Notes under the pieces: generated by a model
What the model saw: only the letters and a program-made list of their open reading frames with translations
What the model was told of the DNA's origin: nothing
The model's database searches: none
Source of the DNA: Kappaphycus alvarezii
Taxonomy: Eukaryota > Rhodophyta > Florideophyceae > Gigartinales > Solieriaceae
Assembly (NCBI GenBank): GCA_002205965.3
Contig: NADL03000650.1
Location: 1-64,000, forward strand
Reading direction: 5' to 3'
DNA length: 64,000 bases
Part shown: one piece after another, positions 43,200 to 54,110 of the stretch
How positions within the stretch are numbered: the first letter of the stretch is position 1
Layout: each line of letters starts with the position of its first letter
Program-made: the position numbers and the translations under genes

Positions 43200-44967
43200 G
43201 ATGCACCTAAGCTCTTCATTAATACTCAACGGAAAATTTTCGGGTGTAGCACAAAGAATGAAACTTACTCTGCGTTCGCAGACAGGTTCAGAGTCACTTC
43301 ACAGGAGCAACTCAACTGTTTCGAACATGCCCCGTCGGAACAAGAAAATTAGTGTATTGAACTCATTCTCTTGGACCACGCAAAGCAAACGGACTCCATC
43401 TACAGGAACCTTCTCAATATCTTGGTAAACACGGCATTTTATGTAAACAAACCTGTTGATAATATTTTCATGGTATGCGAAGTGGAACCATTGGCCGCAG
43501 GAACATTCCTGGAACTTGGTAAGGAAGCCTTAGTCAACTTCAATGACGTATCTACTTTTGAGGTATATCAATAAATGAGGGTTAATATTGATGGGGAAAA
43601 TGAGAACTTTATATCAACCATAACCGGTATGATAAGACTTTTGTCAAGTCCGACCCCAGAAGAGAATGTTCGCCTCAGTCTCAACCTTGAGGACAAAATT
43701 AATGCCTTGAATAATATTAGAACTGAAGAAAGAGAGGCCACATAGCTCAGGGATTTAGAGCCGCCAAATTTCATTGTAAACATGTTTGGATACAACTACG
43801 GGAAAGTATACAAGAAACAGTTCAATTCAACAGGGCCTTGAAATAGGATAAAGGGTTAATCAAGTTGCGCCGCCTGTGGAGTGAAGGGTCATTGGGCATG
43901 AGATAAGCAGTTTCCGCTTTATGGCTCATATCCGAAAGATCGCCGAGATCAGAAAAGAAAAATCGCTAACATAAAAGAATGGTGCCCGTAGAAGGCTGTT
44001 CGTCTCAACATGAGGAAATGTGAGGTAGCGTTAGATGTCTCTGAAGATAGTGACACCAAAAAATACTTCTACGACTAGGATACTCGCGGAATGAGAGATC
44101 CGAACCGGCTCTACAATCTGGGCTCCCCGCGCTCCACAGCAGGAGTGCAAAGCGCGGCAAGACTTTGTGACATGTTGGCCATCGATTTAATCCCCTTTCT
44201 CTCGAAATAAAATAACATTCTCGGATGTGGGGAAAGAGTGCTCAACCCTAAGCCTTTCTTTGCCAGTTGTGATTTCACAGTCCTAGAAAACTAAAGCAAA
44301 CCCGTGCAGTCTCACTTTCGACGTTATACAGGATGACTCAACCATTATCATAAGTTCAGATACCGTCAAACACTCAATTTAGAACTAAATATCTAAAGCA
44401 CTCTTTCTAACTTTCAAAAGGCCAATGAAAAGTTTACCGGACACCTTCTACATTTGCATCGCGGCTGACTCGAATACTCCGAACAGTCCCAGAATGAGAG
44501 TTCAACTTAAGTTTACTATTGATTTGTGTGTGGCTTCTCCCACGTTCGTGAATTTGGAGAAATCTGTCCAGCTTCCGTTAGTGTTTTTAAAACGGTTGCA
44601 TAGGCTCACGCATGCACCAGCACATCAGTTCAAATATATATATGCTCAGGCAGGTACATTGAACACTAGGCTTGAGAATGCTAAGGACAAGGCTATTGAG
44701 GTCTGTGGTATTTGCACCGGTAATGAAAAAACAGCTCACAGTCACAAAAAATATTCGCCCACTCATGTGAACCAGGCCTTCAATTTGAAGATTCGATTGG
44801 AGTTTGATTTTGAGATGAACAAAGGTGCGAAAAGTAGTATGTTTATCATCACTGACACCATTCTTCCTCATTATACGCCAGATCTGTTTACCAACTTCCA
44901 CATTTATCACAGGAACGCTCGAGTGAGTCTCATCCCTCTCGCTACGCCTAAATCAAATTTAAACTGA
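43200..44967 (+). mobile_element. Copia-type LTR element remnant (gag end to integrase start)
   Basis: Fossil fragment. A zinc knuckle CAACGVKGHW lies near 43870; an open stretch at 44425-44967 carries a pre-integrase zinc-type region (LKRLHRLTHAPAHQFKYI, VCGICTGNEK) and the beginning of an integrase core (NQAFNLKIRLEFDFEM). It resembles the integrase region of the Copia at 13264-23247 in outline but is a different copy. No LTRs recognised at either end. Broken by a handful of interruptions. Confidence 0.55.
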
Positions 44968-45590
44968 AAGAGATTTATCTGAACCTACTAGAAGGATTAC
45001 TGTACATGTGCACTGTACCTCTACCTAAAGTGCAACTTTCGCTCTCGATCTGAGCAACTGAGCACCGCAAGATCGATCAGAGCAATTGAGTCCGCAGCAT
45101 GTCATAGGCTTGCATGTGGCTGAATTTGCTACATATCATTTCCATTCTAATCCGTAAGAGCATAATGGCAAGCCACTCGAGTCTCGCTGGATAGATCGCC
45201 CGTGCTAGTATGCGTAGCTCTTGTACGCCCGCGATACACAAGGATCCAGATTGTCTCAGATATTGAGGCTCTAACAGGTTGAATGGGCGCAGGTGATGCT
45301 GAATTCCGTTGTACTCACCTTTAATCTCTCTCTCTCACGTAGTATTACCAGGGAAGTTAGGACACCGCAAGAAAGAACGTTCTTCAGATGAGTCCTTTTC
45401 ACTTTGCCGTATCAAGCCTTGATTTCGTTCGGAGAGACCACTATGCGGTGAAATGTTAGGCTACCTACAGTAGCTTCTCAACATGTAAGTGCGAGACTAT
45501 TATTCTCTGAAACAATAGTGAAATGATATTGTGGTCATTTTGTCGTACTCAGCTCGGCTAATATTTTATTTGTACGGTCATTTCATGACG
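44968..45590. other. No gene seen
   Basis: Non-coding by inspection; a GTACATGTGCACTGTAC-type palindromic word at about 45002-45018. Confidence 0.4.
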
Positions 45591-45593
45591 TAC

Positions 45594-45735
45594 TTGATAG
45601 AGGAAAGGAGGAGAGGGAGTAAAGGAGAGAGAGAAAGAGGAGCGATGGAGAGAGAAGGAAAAAGGGAGAGAGAGCGAGAGAGAGATAGAAGGAATGAGGG
45701 ACCAAGGAAGAGAGTTGAGAGGAAAGGAGGTGGTG
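45594..45735. repeat. GA-rich simple sequence
   Basis: Purine tract of GAGAGG and GAGAGA units on the plus strand. The open frame over it is Arg/Glu low-complexity and not considered a gene. Confidence 0.75.
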
Positions 45736-45876
45736 AGGGACTTTACTCAGACAGAACATGGAGGGAAACCGGGGTTTATATAGACCTCAAGGCGAGCCGA
45801 ATGGTGCTTCTGGACGATCGAAGGAAGTTTCCAGAAGCCATGTAGACGACGGTGGAAGGCTAGCCCTACACCTGCC

Positions 45877-45903
45877 TGAGCTGATCTGAAGAAGATCAGC
45901 TCA
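45877..45903. repeat. Perfect 11-bp hairpin
   Basis: TGAGCTGATCT, loop GAAGA, AGATCAGCTCA. It is followed within ten bases by the palindrome CACTGTACAGTG. Confidence 0.6.
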
Positions 45904-45909
45904 AGCTTA

Positions 45910-48462
45910 CAGCACTGTACAGTGCATAAACGTAACGGTCAATTTTTAGGTTGTACAGCGGTCCAAAGTAATGCCTGTAAGCCCCTATGCTAGCTGTAAA
46001 CTGTCAGCAGAGGCAACAGAAGGAAAACACAGTTACAGGACTTTCAGAAACGTCATCTGTATTCACACAAGATATCAATTCCCTCATAAGGGATACCAAA
46101 AGCACGGCAGGGTTGTTTTGATATATTTTCTAAAGTATTCAACTTTGACCTTTGCTGGCAAGGATGAATTGAAGCCATAACAATTATCAATCTTATGGGG
46201 AATGATCCCATAACGTGTCGAAGCCAAAATTAGCTCCAACAAACGCTCAGGGATGCAACTTCGTTGCGCCCCGCAAATGGGAATATTTCCTTGAATCGCA
46301 GTCCTACGAACGAAACATGCCTACACATGCAAGCCGTGAAGGTTTTTTATGGGAATATATCCCGAGTTCAGTGCTCGGCTCATTGCCTAAAGCATAGCGA
46401 AACTCCTCCAAATCATTTCAACATCCTTCTGTTTCCACAGAACCAGAATCATCGTTCCTCGCGGAGATGTCTGCGTGGAAGACGGCGTCATGAACACGCG
46501 CCAAACTGTACTGAAATTGAAAGGTCTGTTCTCCTTATTCCTTTATCTGTGCCCAGAATAATTTGCAATCAAATGCTTGAACTGGACACGCGCAAATATT
46601 ACCATGCCCTAAGTACCATCCGACCTTTACATATTTAATACTGAAATTTCATGGTTCACGGAAACTTGAAGCACAGAAACAGCATTCATCTACATTTTTG
46701 TCTCGACGACCCTGGTATTTGGACAAATAGATGGACCTTCGTGGATTCGTGTGATTATTTCGGTATCAAAGTAGGCATACGTTGACCAGTGAGGGAAACA
46801 ATCAAATCATTACGTGACGCAGTGACCGCCAAGCTAACAGCCTACGCAAAAATCTTCCTTATATTGTTACATGCCGTTAGAATACAATAAAGATAGTGTC
46901 ACAAATGAATAGGCACTTGCCATGCCCAACTTCAATCGAAATCCTAAGCGGCCAACCTTTGGACCACTAACATGCCGCCAGTTGTTACGGCCCTAGCAAT
47001 CACAATCCCCCAGTCGTGAAAACACCTCTGATTTGGGAGACAAGAGATGACTTCTGCAGCACGTCGTACTCCTCTCAATGTTTTCGGTCAACTCGCGAAC
47101 TCATTCGTACGGAACATGAACATCGCGAGCCCATCGTAGAAAGAAAGTGCTTTCCTACCCTATTTAACTTTGAAGGTACTTGTCATGTTGATCGATCATA
47201 TAGATACCAATCATGTAATTCTGCGTGGCATTTAGCGCTCTGGTCTGTAGGGTATTGCATTACATGTTAGTCAGAATTCATCATTTCCTTGCATCCAACG
47301 GGTCTGACTTCTATGCATTTTGTGTTTTCTGGCTACGGGGCAGAGTATCGGGAAGTAAGAGGAAAACCTTAGGATATTCCACGAGATAGCATGATTAATT
47401 GGCAAAAATCACATGATCTACAGCACGATGCGACCACATACATATGCTCCTCTTCTCGGCCGCAGTTGCGTGAAACAGAAAACAATCAAAAACAAGAAAA
47501 ATACCAATGAGCTCTGGATGGCTATTCACAACCTGTTGCATATCTGTGCACACCCCTTCAATCGGGGAGGAAACATCCTTCGCACATTTCACAATGAGTT
47601 CCTTCGCTACCCAGACAACTCACCTATCAGACTCAGTGAAGGTTATCTTATTCCTCAAGCTGACAACACCTAGTGTCTATCGGACCATCGTCCTCATAGG
47701 AGGACTATTGTAAGGCTAATGTTTTGCAAAATATTCTTTTTCTGTTGTTTTTTGCTAATCTATACTTTCAACAGTAGTGAAGCTCGATCAGAACAAACTT
47801 CTCAGCCATGCCAGCGCTTTTTAGGGTACTAACTACCTTATTGCACTTGATAATCCTCGATTTTAATGCCAATTTGCCATATTTATCCTTGAAAGACCTG
47901 CCAGGGGGAATTTTTGAGTAATCTATTATTTGGATAGTATATTCATCTCCTCAAGGGAGTAATTATGTTCCATTGGAGATTGAGGTGGGTGGGTGTGAGC
48001 TTACAGAGCGCAAGATTAGCAATGTGGCTTCATCTCGCTAAAAATACGGGCCGGAGTCCTTGCATCAGGCAGGCAGCATTGAACATTGACGCCGCTGCGG
48101 CGTGCCTTTGAGAAAGAACTTCTTTAACCTTTGCGTACGTCTCCATTGCCCTTACCGCCAAATTCCGTGCGAAGTCGCTCAGGAGCGACTAGGCATCTGT
48201 GTGTCAACCTCTGATAGTGAAGGTGGGGACGGGAATGAGTCTAGCTCTGGCAGAACTTGTGATGAACGACTCCTCACTTCTGCGTTTTTTGCATCATTGA
48301 GTGAAGTCAGCCGGATGAACTTGCGATCTCTCCTGCGGGAGGGCGCCAAGGGTTTCACGAAGGTGATTGCTGTTAGAAGACTGGCCTTTTCTATAGAAAG
48401 GCGGATCTCTTTACAAACTTTTGTCTTCTTCATCCCTGAAAACTGATTTTTCAAGACAACTC
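45910..48462. other. 2.5 kb with no recognised gene
   Basis: Short open frames exist (46215-46397, 47016-47270, 48102-48446) but none has a known motif. The 48102 frame is Ser/Glu-rich, then Arg-rich. It may contain very decayed element sequence. Confidence 0.4.
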
Positions 48463-49329
48463 TGTAGTTCAATGCGCGGTGCGCAGTTGCTCTCGTCTAA
48501 ATACGAAATCTTGTCGCACAATGACAAAACTAACGCACACACACCAAGACCCACAGGATTTTCGCTGTCTCTCTTTCTCTTTAAGCTCTCTACGATGCAG
48601 TACCACAGCTCGCCGATGGTGAGGAGAAGTTTGGATGATAGACCTGGGGTGATTCCTTAGTTTTGAACGGTATAATTGTCCTCCGGGTTGAAAGTCTGGA
48701 CCGTGATCCGCGGAATCGTAGAACCTTGATAAGAATCGAGTCAAAAGAACCATAGAAACCAGGGGTGCAATATTGGACAAAGAAGATTTAGTAGTAGTTC
48801 AACAGTGCCGAATATCCTCTTTGGAGATATGGATGTTGTCACCAACGACAACCTTGAAGTCCGGATTTGCATATAGACGCCGGAGTCTGGGGAGGCAAGT
48901 TTGATTAAATATAACAGACAAACAACGAAAGGATTAGTATTATATTGGATAGAGAGGAGGAAAAAAAGGGGAACCGGGGCGGATAAACGTGGCTATAGCC
49001 AAAGATGCCGTTGGAAAGTTTGCTGCAAAGGCGTAAGTTGGGAGTCAAATTCAGAGCCAACACCGGAGTGACTGTTTACTCTGGGCCCCTAGTGTCCTGG
49101 TAGGTATAGACACTAGTTAGCTAGGTTAGGGGTATCTATGACGGCGTGTTAAATAAAGTCAATGTCTGTCAAGTAATGGAGGTCAAGGTTGGAGATTAGT
49201 AAAGTCGACACTTGGCCCAATGGATGCCTTTCATCTGCGAAAATATCAGCTCCAGTTTAGGGGCCGATTGGTCCGGAATACACGCCCTCGGAACCAGGGT
49301 TGGGGGAAACGTGTCACTGAAAGGTACAT

Positions 49330-49370
49330 GGACAGGTACATGTACAGTTATATTAGACATGTACCTGTCC
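49330..49370. promoter_or_regulatory. hAT subterminal hairpin of transposase-site type
   Basis: Perfect 14-bp inverted repeat GGACAGGTACATGT / ACATGTACCTGTCC with a 13-base spacer, 35 bp from the left end. Similar GTACATG words recur at 49405-49500 and 52775-52980. Role as binding sites is inferred from other hAT elements. Confidence 0.55.
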
Positions 49371-49601
49371 GAACATTTGCCAAAAATCTCAAAAACGGTA
49401 CGTAATATGTACCCTGGTACATGTTATTTTCGAAAACACTGTAATGTACCGATGCCCTGCCCGGGGGCTCGAAAAATATTGTAACGTATCGTTACATGTA
49501 CCGGCCAAAATGGTCGTTTTTGGCAAAATGGTCGGTACATACAGACGTATCTTCGACAGTGCTGCCATACTTTCGACTTCATTGCCCCTTCCATTCACAA
49601 A

Positions 49602-51809
49602 ATGAATTCCCCACAACCGGAAGGACGACTCAATGATGACGAAGTAAACAAGGTCCCGAGCTCACTTTCTGCAAATGAAATTCTCAGAATCGCTCAAAAG
49701 ACGTTGTCGACGAACAAGAAGTCTGGAAAAAAGGCAATTCTCTGGGGCATTTACACAAAGCATGACAATAACACGTTTGCTTGTATTGTTTGCAAACCAG
49801 ACGTATCTGCAGCATCTGCAGCAAATAAGCGGGAGCCTAAAGGACTTCTGAAGTTTCAGAGCAACATGGGTACTAACGCACTACGAAGGCACTTGAGGGA
49901 AAATCACAAGGACCTTTTCAAGCAGTTCGAAGAATCCCAAACATCTACCGAGCCCCCTAAGAAGAGGCAGAAGAAACTTCAGACTTATCTTGATACCCAT
50001 CAGAAATACAATCCCATTTCAGATACTGCAGTGGAAGCAAACAAACGATTGATTTTGTTAATAGCAAAGGCAGGACTTCCCTTTTCGTTGGTTGATCATC
50101 CAGACTTCCGGAGATATGTTCACTTCTTGAACCCACGTGTATCGATCCCAGAAAGGAAAACATTAGCTGATAAGCATATTCCGGCGTTTTCGAAGAAAGT
50201 GAAATTGGATCTCGTGATGCCACAGTTATCAAAATTGGACTCCGTTTCGATCCCATTTGATCTATGGATGAGTCGAGGATGCGAAGACATATTTGTCTTG
50301 ATCGCACATGGAGTAGATGGAAACTTCAAGCAGACAAGAGTTCACCTAGAACTTATTCAATGCAACAGTACAAGAGGTGAATCTCTACACGATCTTCTGG
50401 TTGAGCAGCTGGAAAAGTTTGGAATTAGGGACAAGGTTTTCGCGTGTGTCAAGGATGGGGGTGCGAATTTGAGGGCATGCACGAACATTATAAGGTCATC
50501 TACCGCTTCCAGTGCAGCGGAAATTGGAAGTTGTTTCAGTGGAGTTTGCTTTGCCCATATCATTTCTGGGACATGCAATGCAGCTTTATCTAACAATGTG
50601 ACAGACGGCCTACCGCTCATTGATTTTCGAAAAGTGCAATCCGCTTTGCAGAAGTGCATAACTTGGACAAAGAAATCTTCGAAAGGGCGCAAGGAATGGA
50701 TTGAAGCTTGCAAATATTTGGATGTCAATCCCAGACTCATGCCGACCTCAGTCAAGACTAGGTTTGTTAGTGTTCTGGTGATGTTTCGAATGATGCTCTC
50801 GTACAAAGAAGTTGTTCGCAAATGTTTTGGAACTCAAGCTGATCGTAATCTGTGCAACTGAGTACCAAGTCCTGAAACATTGGACATTGTTCAATGTGTT
50901 GTCGAAACACTTGAACAACTTGTGTTTTCCTGCCTTCAGAGCCAGAAGAAGACGTGGACCGTCAGTGAGGCTGTTGCAAATATTGCAAGTGAGTATTTGA
51001 AGTTTAAGAACAACTGCAAGACTATAGTTCCTGTGGCTTCAGATGATTTTGACGGACAGTTAAGTATGCTTAAGGCCAAAATGTCCTCTTCTGTGGTTGA
51101 ATCACTTAGCAATGTGTTGGATCCGTTCTTCGAAATGACTCCATTGAATGGCGCCTATGTGCATCATTATCTTGCTGTGGTTTTCGATCCTGAGTTTAAG
51201 GATCTGAAGTCTACTCTTATGCGTCTACATCAGAGTGATCCAGGCAATGCGCGATCACTAGCAAAAAACTATGATGAAAAAATAATAGTACCTCTTATGG
51301 TAAGCATGAGGGAACAAAAAGAATCTGACTCGGTTCTGGATGTGGACAAGGCAGGAGACACTAATTCAAAAGCCAAGACAGGGGAAGAAATAGAAGACTG
51401 CTTTTTGAGTAACGCAGATTCAGATGATACGGATGCTATTGTTAAGTCTGTGGTTTCCGAACTTCGCTTGTTTCGATCAGAGCCCTTCACGGAAGGAACT
51501 GACAAGTACAGCTGGTTATTGAAGAAGAAATCTTTGTTTCCGACAGTTGCAAAGCTTTGTCAATTCTTTTTGGGTATTCCGGCGACTCAAATTGAAAATG
51601 AACGCATATTCAGCTTAGCGGGTAGAATTTGTCGTCCACTTCGTAACAGAATCACAACTGACAATATCAATAATGTTGTCACAATTTCAAAGAACTATGA
51701 TGAATATTTTGATGTTTATAATCATGTCAAGTCAATGGAAGAGTTTAGTGACTATCTTTTGAAGATAGAAGATAATGCTTTAGATTACAAAAATACTGAT
51801 GATGAGTAA
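49602..51809 (+). pseudogene. hAT transposase, full length but for one in-frame stop
   Basis: Single frame of 735 codons from ATG 49602 to TAA 51809. A BED zinc finger has Cys61, Cys64, His97 and His102 (FACIVCK... LRRHLRENH). The middle holds SIPFDLWMSRG, resembling the first catalytic block, and CVKDGGANLRACTN, the second. The C-terminus has the hATC dimerisation domain at about residues 640-700 (FFLGIPATQIENERIFSLAG, RPLRNRITTDNI). One TGA at codon 420 (50859-50861) interrupts it; no frameshift was seen. Length fits the family (600-800). It is therefore a recently inactivated, or possibly readthrough-dependent, transposase on its own element with intact ends. Confidence 0.88.
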
Positions 51810-51886
51810 AAGAAGTGCTTAGTCGCCACAGAAATCCCTATTGCATAGTTCCCGGTACTGACATCTGGCCATTAACAATGAGTGAC

Positions 51887-52004
51887 GTTTAATTTCTAAT
51901 CCTCGCCTTTGGAACCTTGGCTACGAAAGCTATTTCCCATTGCCAGGATGGGAAAGATATAGCTCCAGGTAAAACCAAGGCGGTTCCTCAGACTAGAATT
52001 AAAC
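51887..52004. repeat. Imperfect foldback inside the hAT 3' region
   Basis: GTTTAATTTCTA at the left is answered by TAGAATTAAAC at the right, and the arms also share GGAACC, CTTGG, AGCTAT and TTCCCAT in inverted order, meeting at about 51945. It looks like a small MITE or decayed palindrome. Confidence 0.5.
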
Positions 52005-52049
52005 TCCAAACGACAGTCCCTTGTTTTCTGTGACCTGCACGTTAGTGCA

Positions 52050-52135
52050 GTTTTATCGATGCACTCTCAGGAATCGAACTCACGTTCTCTCCTGGAACCA
52101 ACCCGGTTTCTACCATTAGATCACATGGTCTGGGT
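52050..52135 (-). other. tRNA-like sequence (A- and B-box)
   Basis: On the minus strand TGATCTAATGGTAGA resembles an A box and GAGTTCGATTCCT a B box, about 40 bp apart. Stems pair poorly, so this is a tRNA relic or a SINE head, not a working gene. Confidence 0.35.
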
Positions 52136-52194
52136 CAGTTACTGGTACATGCGGAAATATACCCGTTTTATACTTGTACCTGGTACATGAGCCT

Positions 52195-52772
52195 ACATTA
52201 CAACCGCCCCCAACCCCGGAAGGCACAAAGTTGCGCCCCATTGCCTGTGACATCACTGTCCTCTCACCGTTTAAGGCCGCAGTTCGCACCAAGGCGACCC
52301 AGGTTGCCGGAGGCGCTGCTGAACTGGCGGCCCGCGACAAGGTCACAACCCTGGAACGCAACATCGCCCGACGCCTCCCCGCTCCCCAACTGGTCCATCT
52401 TCTGCGCCTTACACGCCGAAATTCACGTTTCGACCTCTGGTGTTTGATTCCCTAGGTGCCCCTTCCCCTGGAACTATTGCAGTTATCGAGGAGTTAGTTC
52501 CACGGATCGCGTCCAAGTGTCACTCGACAGTTGGCGTTATCCACCGCCGTATCTACCAGCGACTGAGTTGCACCCTCTGGTCATCCATCGCTGAAGCTAT
52601 CCTGTCGCGAGCCCCGATGCGCATGGACGACGAAGTACACACGGTTAGATCTTAACCGTATAGTTAGGACGTGCGCAGTCCCCAGTAGATACTGAACGCA
52701 TTAAACTTCTTTCTTCTTCTTTCTTCTATGTGCGGAAACCCGTTTTACTGATGCCATAAAGTTATCATCATG
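52195..52772 (+). mobile_element. LINE 3' fragment within the hAT
   Basis: Encodes LRPIACDITVLSPF, GGAAELAARDKVTTLERNI and FDSLGAPSPGTIAVIEELVP, matching the C-terminus of the LINE at 60690-61378, and ends with the same 3' tail (CCGTT...TACT.ATGCC.TAAAGTT). It is 5'-truncated and frame-shifted near 52440. Orientation matches the transposase. Confidence 0.75.
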
Positions 52773-53195
52773 TACCCTTGTACTGTCTTTTTTCAAAAAA
52801 TTTTCTAAAATGTACCTGGTACATCGGAAATTTTTGATGTTCTCGTACCGTCCCTCAAAAATTTTTATATGTTTCATGTACTTCGGCTTTGTCCAATTAA
52901 AAATAATTCATATGCACCGTTGTACCGACGTACTGAGGGAACTAATAATACTGTAATGTTTCATGTAACAGGTACATGCAATTTTGACATGTCCTCCCCA
53001 ACCCTGCTCGGAACCTCTCGGGTGGTTATACAGTATTAAGAGTAATGGTGGACGAAAATCGAAGATTAGCCTCACTGTACAGTACAGTACAGTGCCTGCT
53101 GGCAGCAGTGGTATTGCCTGTACAGAGAATTAGATAAAAAAGATTACAAAAATCATCTCTACCGGTGGCAGTACAGTGTGAGTGCCAATTCTACA

Positions 53196-53930
53196 GTACG
53201 ATAAACTCTTCCCATCTATTTCTTAAGAACAAAGTCCTGAAACGATTTTTCCCAACGAATCCTAATTCACTTTACAACTCTATTTTCCATTTTGTCTCTG
53301 AGGATTTTGGTCCTTCTTTTTCAAAAAGAAATCTTTCGACTGGTGACCCGCTTCGCCCTCCAGATTCAGTTCCAATATATTTTATCAAGCAGATATTTTA
53401 TTTGCCCTGATTGCGTTCAAAATCAAGGTTGCGGCATTGCCTCACATTTTTTTTGAGGACGGAGAAAGAGTGAGAGATTGATCGTTATTTCTGACTCCTT
53501 TGATGGGAATAAGGCGGATATTGAAGGTCACGAGGAGGGATTAGAGGAGCTGGATATGTCCGAGGAGGCTATACATCATTCTAGGCCGTTCGACGAAGTT
53601 TGCAGGGATTGCATTGGGGTATGGATATTTAGGAGGAATTACTTAGCTCTAATCTCAACGACTAAGATTGTGAGGAGTAAACATAAAGATTTATCCTTGT
53701 ATTATCTGCTATTAGACTCTCTTGTTCACACGATTCTGTTTAATGCATTTTGTGGTATTTAGTATTTTGTTTGAGACTTAAAGGTTAGCGAAAAAGTCTA
53801 TGTAACCTGAGTGAACTGGTTCCTCTTGTGGACGTAAAGCAATTTGGTAGACAACTTCAAGTCCTGTCCCGAATAGCTAGAAAGTTGAGAGTCAACTTCA
53901 GACCCAAGAACCGTTTTTCATAAGCTTTTC
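53196..53930. other. No recognised gene
   Basis: Two short plus-strand open frames (53165-53410 and 53478-53762) without motifs; no Gypsy interior adjoins the LTR. Confidence 0.4.
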
Positions 53931-54110
53931 ACGGATCATAGATGGTAGACTGCCCCTTCCGTACTCCCTTGTTGTCTCTTGAACTATTGTCCATACCAAT
54001 CTCTTTGTGTTCGATCAAGTATACTACGGTAGCACTTTTTTCTCTTGCAACACCACCTTTTAGAGGTAATTGCCTCTGAAGATCTCTTCCCCAACGGTTA
54101 TCCCTATCAG

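Larger units (their letters stand above)
49295..53006 (+). mobile_element. hAT DNA transposon
   Basis: Perfect 11-bp inverted termini CAGGGTTGGGG (49295-49305) and CCCCAACCCTG (52996-53006), flanked by identical 8-bp target duplications CTCGGAAC (49287-49294 and 53007-53014), the hAT hallmark. Length 3,712 bp. Contents are a transposase frame (49602-51809), a foldback, a tRNA-like sequence and a LINE fragment. Both subterminal regions are full of GTACATG/CATGTAC words, the type of repeated site that hAT transposases bind. Confidence 0.93.
48463..53195. repeat. Second Gypsy-family LTR, split by a hAT transposon
   Basis: Matches LTR 8057-9004 along its full length at about 80%: 48463-49294 before the hAT and 53015-53195 after it, with terminal TGTAG and CTACA. 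No Gypsy coding sequence borders it on either side. The 5 bp outside (AACTC left, GTACG right) do not match, so it is either a solo LTR with eroded duplications or a rearranged remnant. Confidence 0.8.

Noticed and set aside
45531-45845. Open frame rich in Arg and Glu
   Set aside because: It lies on GA-rich simple sequence; composition alone explains it.
53880-53912. Short resemblance to the Gypsy LTR interior (AGTTGAGAGTCAACTTCAGA)
   Set aside because: About 30 bp only, partly self-complementary, with no further LTR match on either side.
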